6,979 nt of DNA, from positions 1 to 6,979 of the forward strand of contig JBBDIM010000043.1 of the NCBI GenBank assembly GCA_040880405.1, read 5' to 3'. Below are positions 6,383 to 6,979 of the stretch, one piece after another; position 1 is the stretch's first letter; every line of letters begins with the position of its first letter. Source of the stretch: JBBDIM01 sp040880405. GTDB lineage: Bacteria > Planctomycetota > Planctomycetia > Pirellulales > Pirellulaceae. A model generated the notes under the pieces. That model was given only the letters and a program-made list of their open reading frames with translations. It did not search any database and was not told the origin of the DNA. Both the position numbers and the translations under genes were made by a program.

Positions 6383-6979
6383 TTAAACCGGGACGCCGCG
6401 GGCTGACTCCGGGAACTCCACTGGCTGCTGGAGTTCGCGCGATTCGGCGGGGCGCTCCTTTTCCAGCGGCTCCCACGGCTTTAGGACGACGTTCACGACA
6501 ATCATCAGTAGCGCGAATTGCCACTGCCCCGTCAACAGCCCGAGTAGTACCCAGTGCGGGATCGAAACGAGCACCAACAGCGGCCGGGCCAATTTCACCC
6601 AGCAGAAAATCCCAAACAGCAGCTCAAACAAGACCACGAAGTGGGTCCAGCCGAAGACCACCAGTGGCGTGTTGCGGAGGAAAGTCCAATCGACCAAACG
6701 ATTCTCCGTTTGGGCGATCAGGAACCAAATGGCCTCGCCATTCCACCAGGTAAAGCTCGACAGCTTCGTGAGCCCCAACATCAAGTAGAACATCGACAAA
6801 TGAACCTGCGCCAAACGCAAGGCCAAGTGGGCTATCGCCGAAGGCTGGACTGGCTCGCCTGCGCGTTTTCCCCGCGATTTCAAATAGGCATCCACCGAGT
6901 AGTAGGCCCCGCACGGCGCGAGCACCACGTACAGCAGCATGGGGCAGAGGAGCGGTTCGAGCAGGCTCATCAGCATGGG
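6383..6979 (-). CDS. HTTM-domain membrane protein, partial (N-terminus outside window)
   Basis: The frame is open to the window edge; only about 198 C-terminal codons are visible. Residues are numbered from the methionine at 6976, which is probably internal because HTTM proteins are usually longer. Hydrophobic segments lie at about 5-22, 57-75, 104-127, 131-149 and 151-165, followed by a charged C-terminal tail (166-197). The segment YLMLGLTKLSSFTWWNG (64-80) resembles the HTTM/vitamin K-dependent gamma-carboxylase signature; its Lys71 lines up with Lys218 of human GGCX (AGVKKLDADW), the proposed catalytic base there. HTTM proteins in bacteria are mostly uncharacterised, and carboxylase activity should not be assumed. 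A DoxX-like membrane protein is the main alternative. The gene lies 36 bp upstream of the Tat-exported isomerase-like gene in the same direction, suggesting an operon with an envelope role. Confidence 0.75.
   Translation of the reverse strand, partial: PMLMSLLEPLLCPMLLYVVLAPCGAYYSVDAYLKSRGKRAGEPVQPSAIAHLALRLAQVHLSMFYLMLGLTKLSSFTWWNGEAIWFLIAQTENRLVDWTFLRNTPLVVFGWTHFVVLFELLFGIFCWVKLARPLLVLVSIPHWVLLGLLTGQWQFALLMIVVNVVLKPWEPLEKERPAESRELQQPVEFPESARGVPV

Overview
The window looks like chromosomal DNA from a member of the Planctomycetota. The best evidence is a DUF1559 protein with a prepilin-type N-terminus, a family greatly expanded in that phylum. The Tat-exported sugar phosphate isomerase-like protein, the HTTM membrane protein and the GC-rich sequence with several genes lacking a Shine-Dalgarno site fit the same assignment. 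There is no sign of a phage, transposon, CRISPR array, or tRNA or rRNA gene.

Layout from left to right. Positions 1-230 contain no recognisable gene. Positions 231-1787 are a minus-strand pair: a small 93-residue protein of unknown function (1506-1787), then a NifS/IscS-type cysteine desulfurase homologue (231-1376). A spacer of about 130 bp with a perfect 7-bp hairpin separates them. Positions 1788-2102 are the upstream region shared by this pair and the divergent plus-strand DUF1559 gene (2103-3092), with one promoter candidate for the latter. A clear intrinsic terminator (3132-3166) follows the DUF1559 gene. Almost directly behind it is a tight plus-strand pair: the tRNA adenosine deaminase tadA (3184-3696, TTG start with a good ribosome binding site) and a family X DNA polymerase with a PHP domain (3699-5429). 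A convergent minus-strand pair ends 8 bp from polX: a Tat-signal sugar phosphate isomerase/epimerase-like protein (5438-6346) and, upstream of it, an HTTM-domain membrane protein (6383-6979) cut by the window edge.

How the genes work together. TadA (wobble inosine in tRNA) and PolX (gap-filling DNA repair) are housekeeping functions that are probably co-transcribed, though no biochemical link is evident. The HTTM and isomerase genes are 36 bp apart and probably form an operon acting at or outside the cytoplasmic membrane.

The most notable observation is that the desulfurase homologue keeps the PLP lysine and fold motifs but has tyrosine at the position of the catalytic cysteine, within a remodelled loop. 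It is therefore probably not a normal persulfide-forming desulfurase. I found no convincing new multi-gene system; the rest of the window is ordinary planctomycete chromosome.
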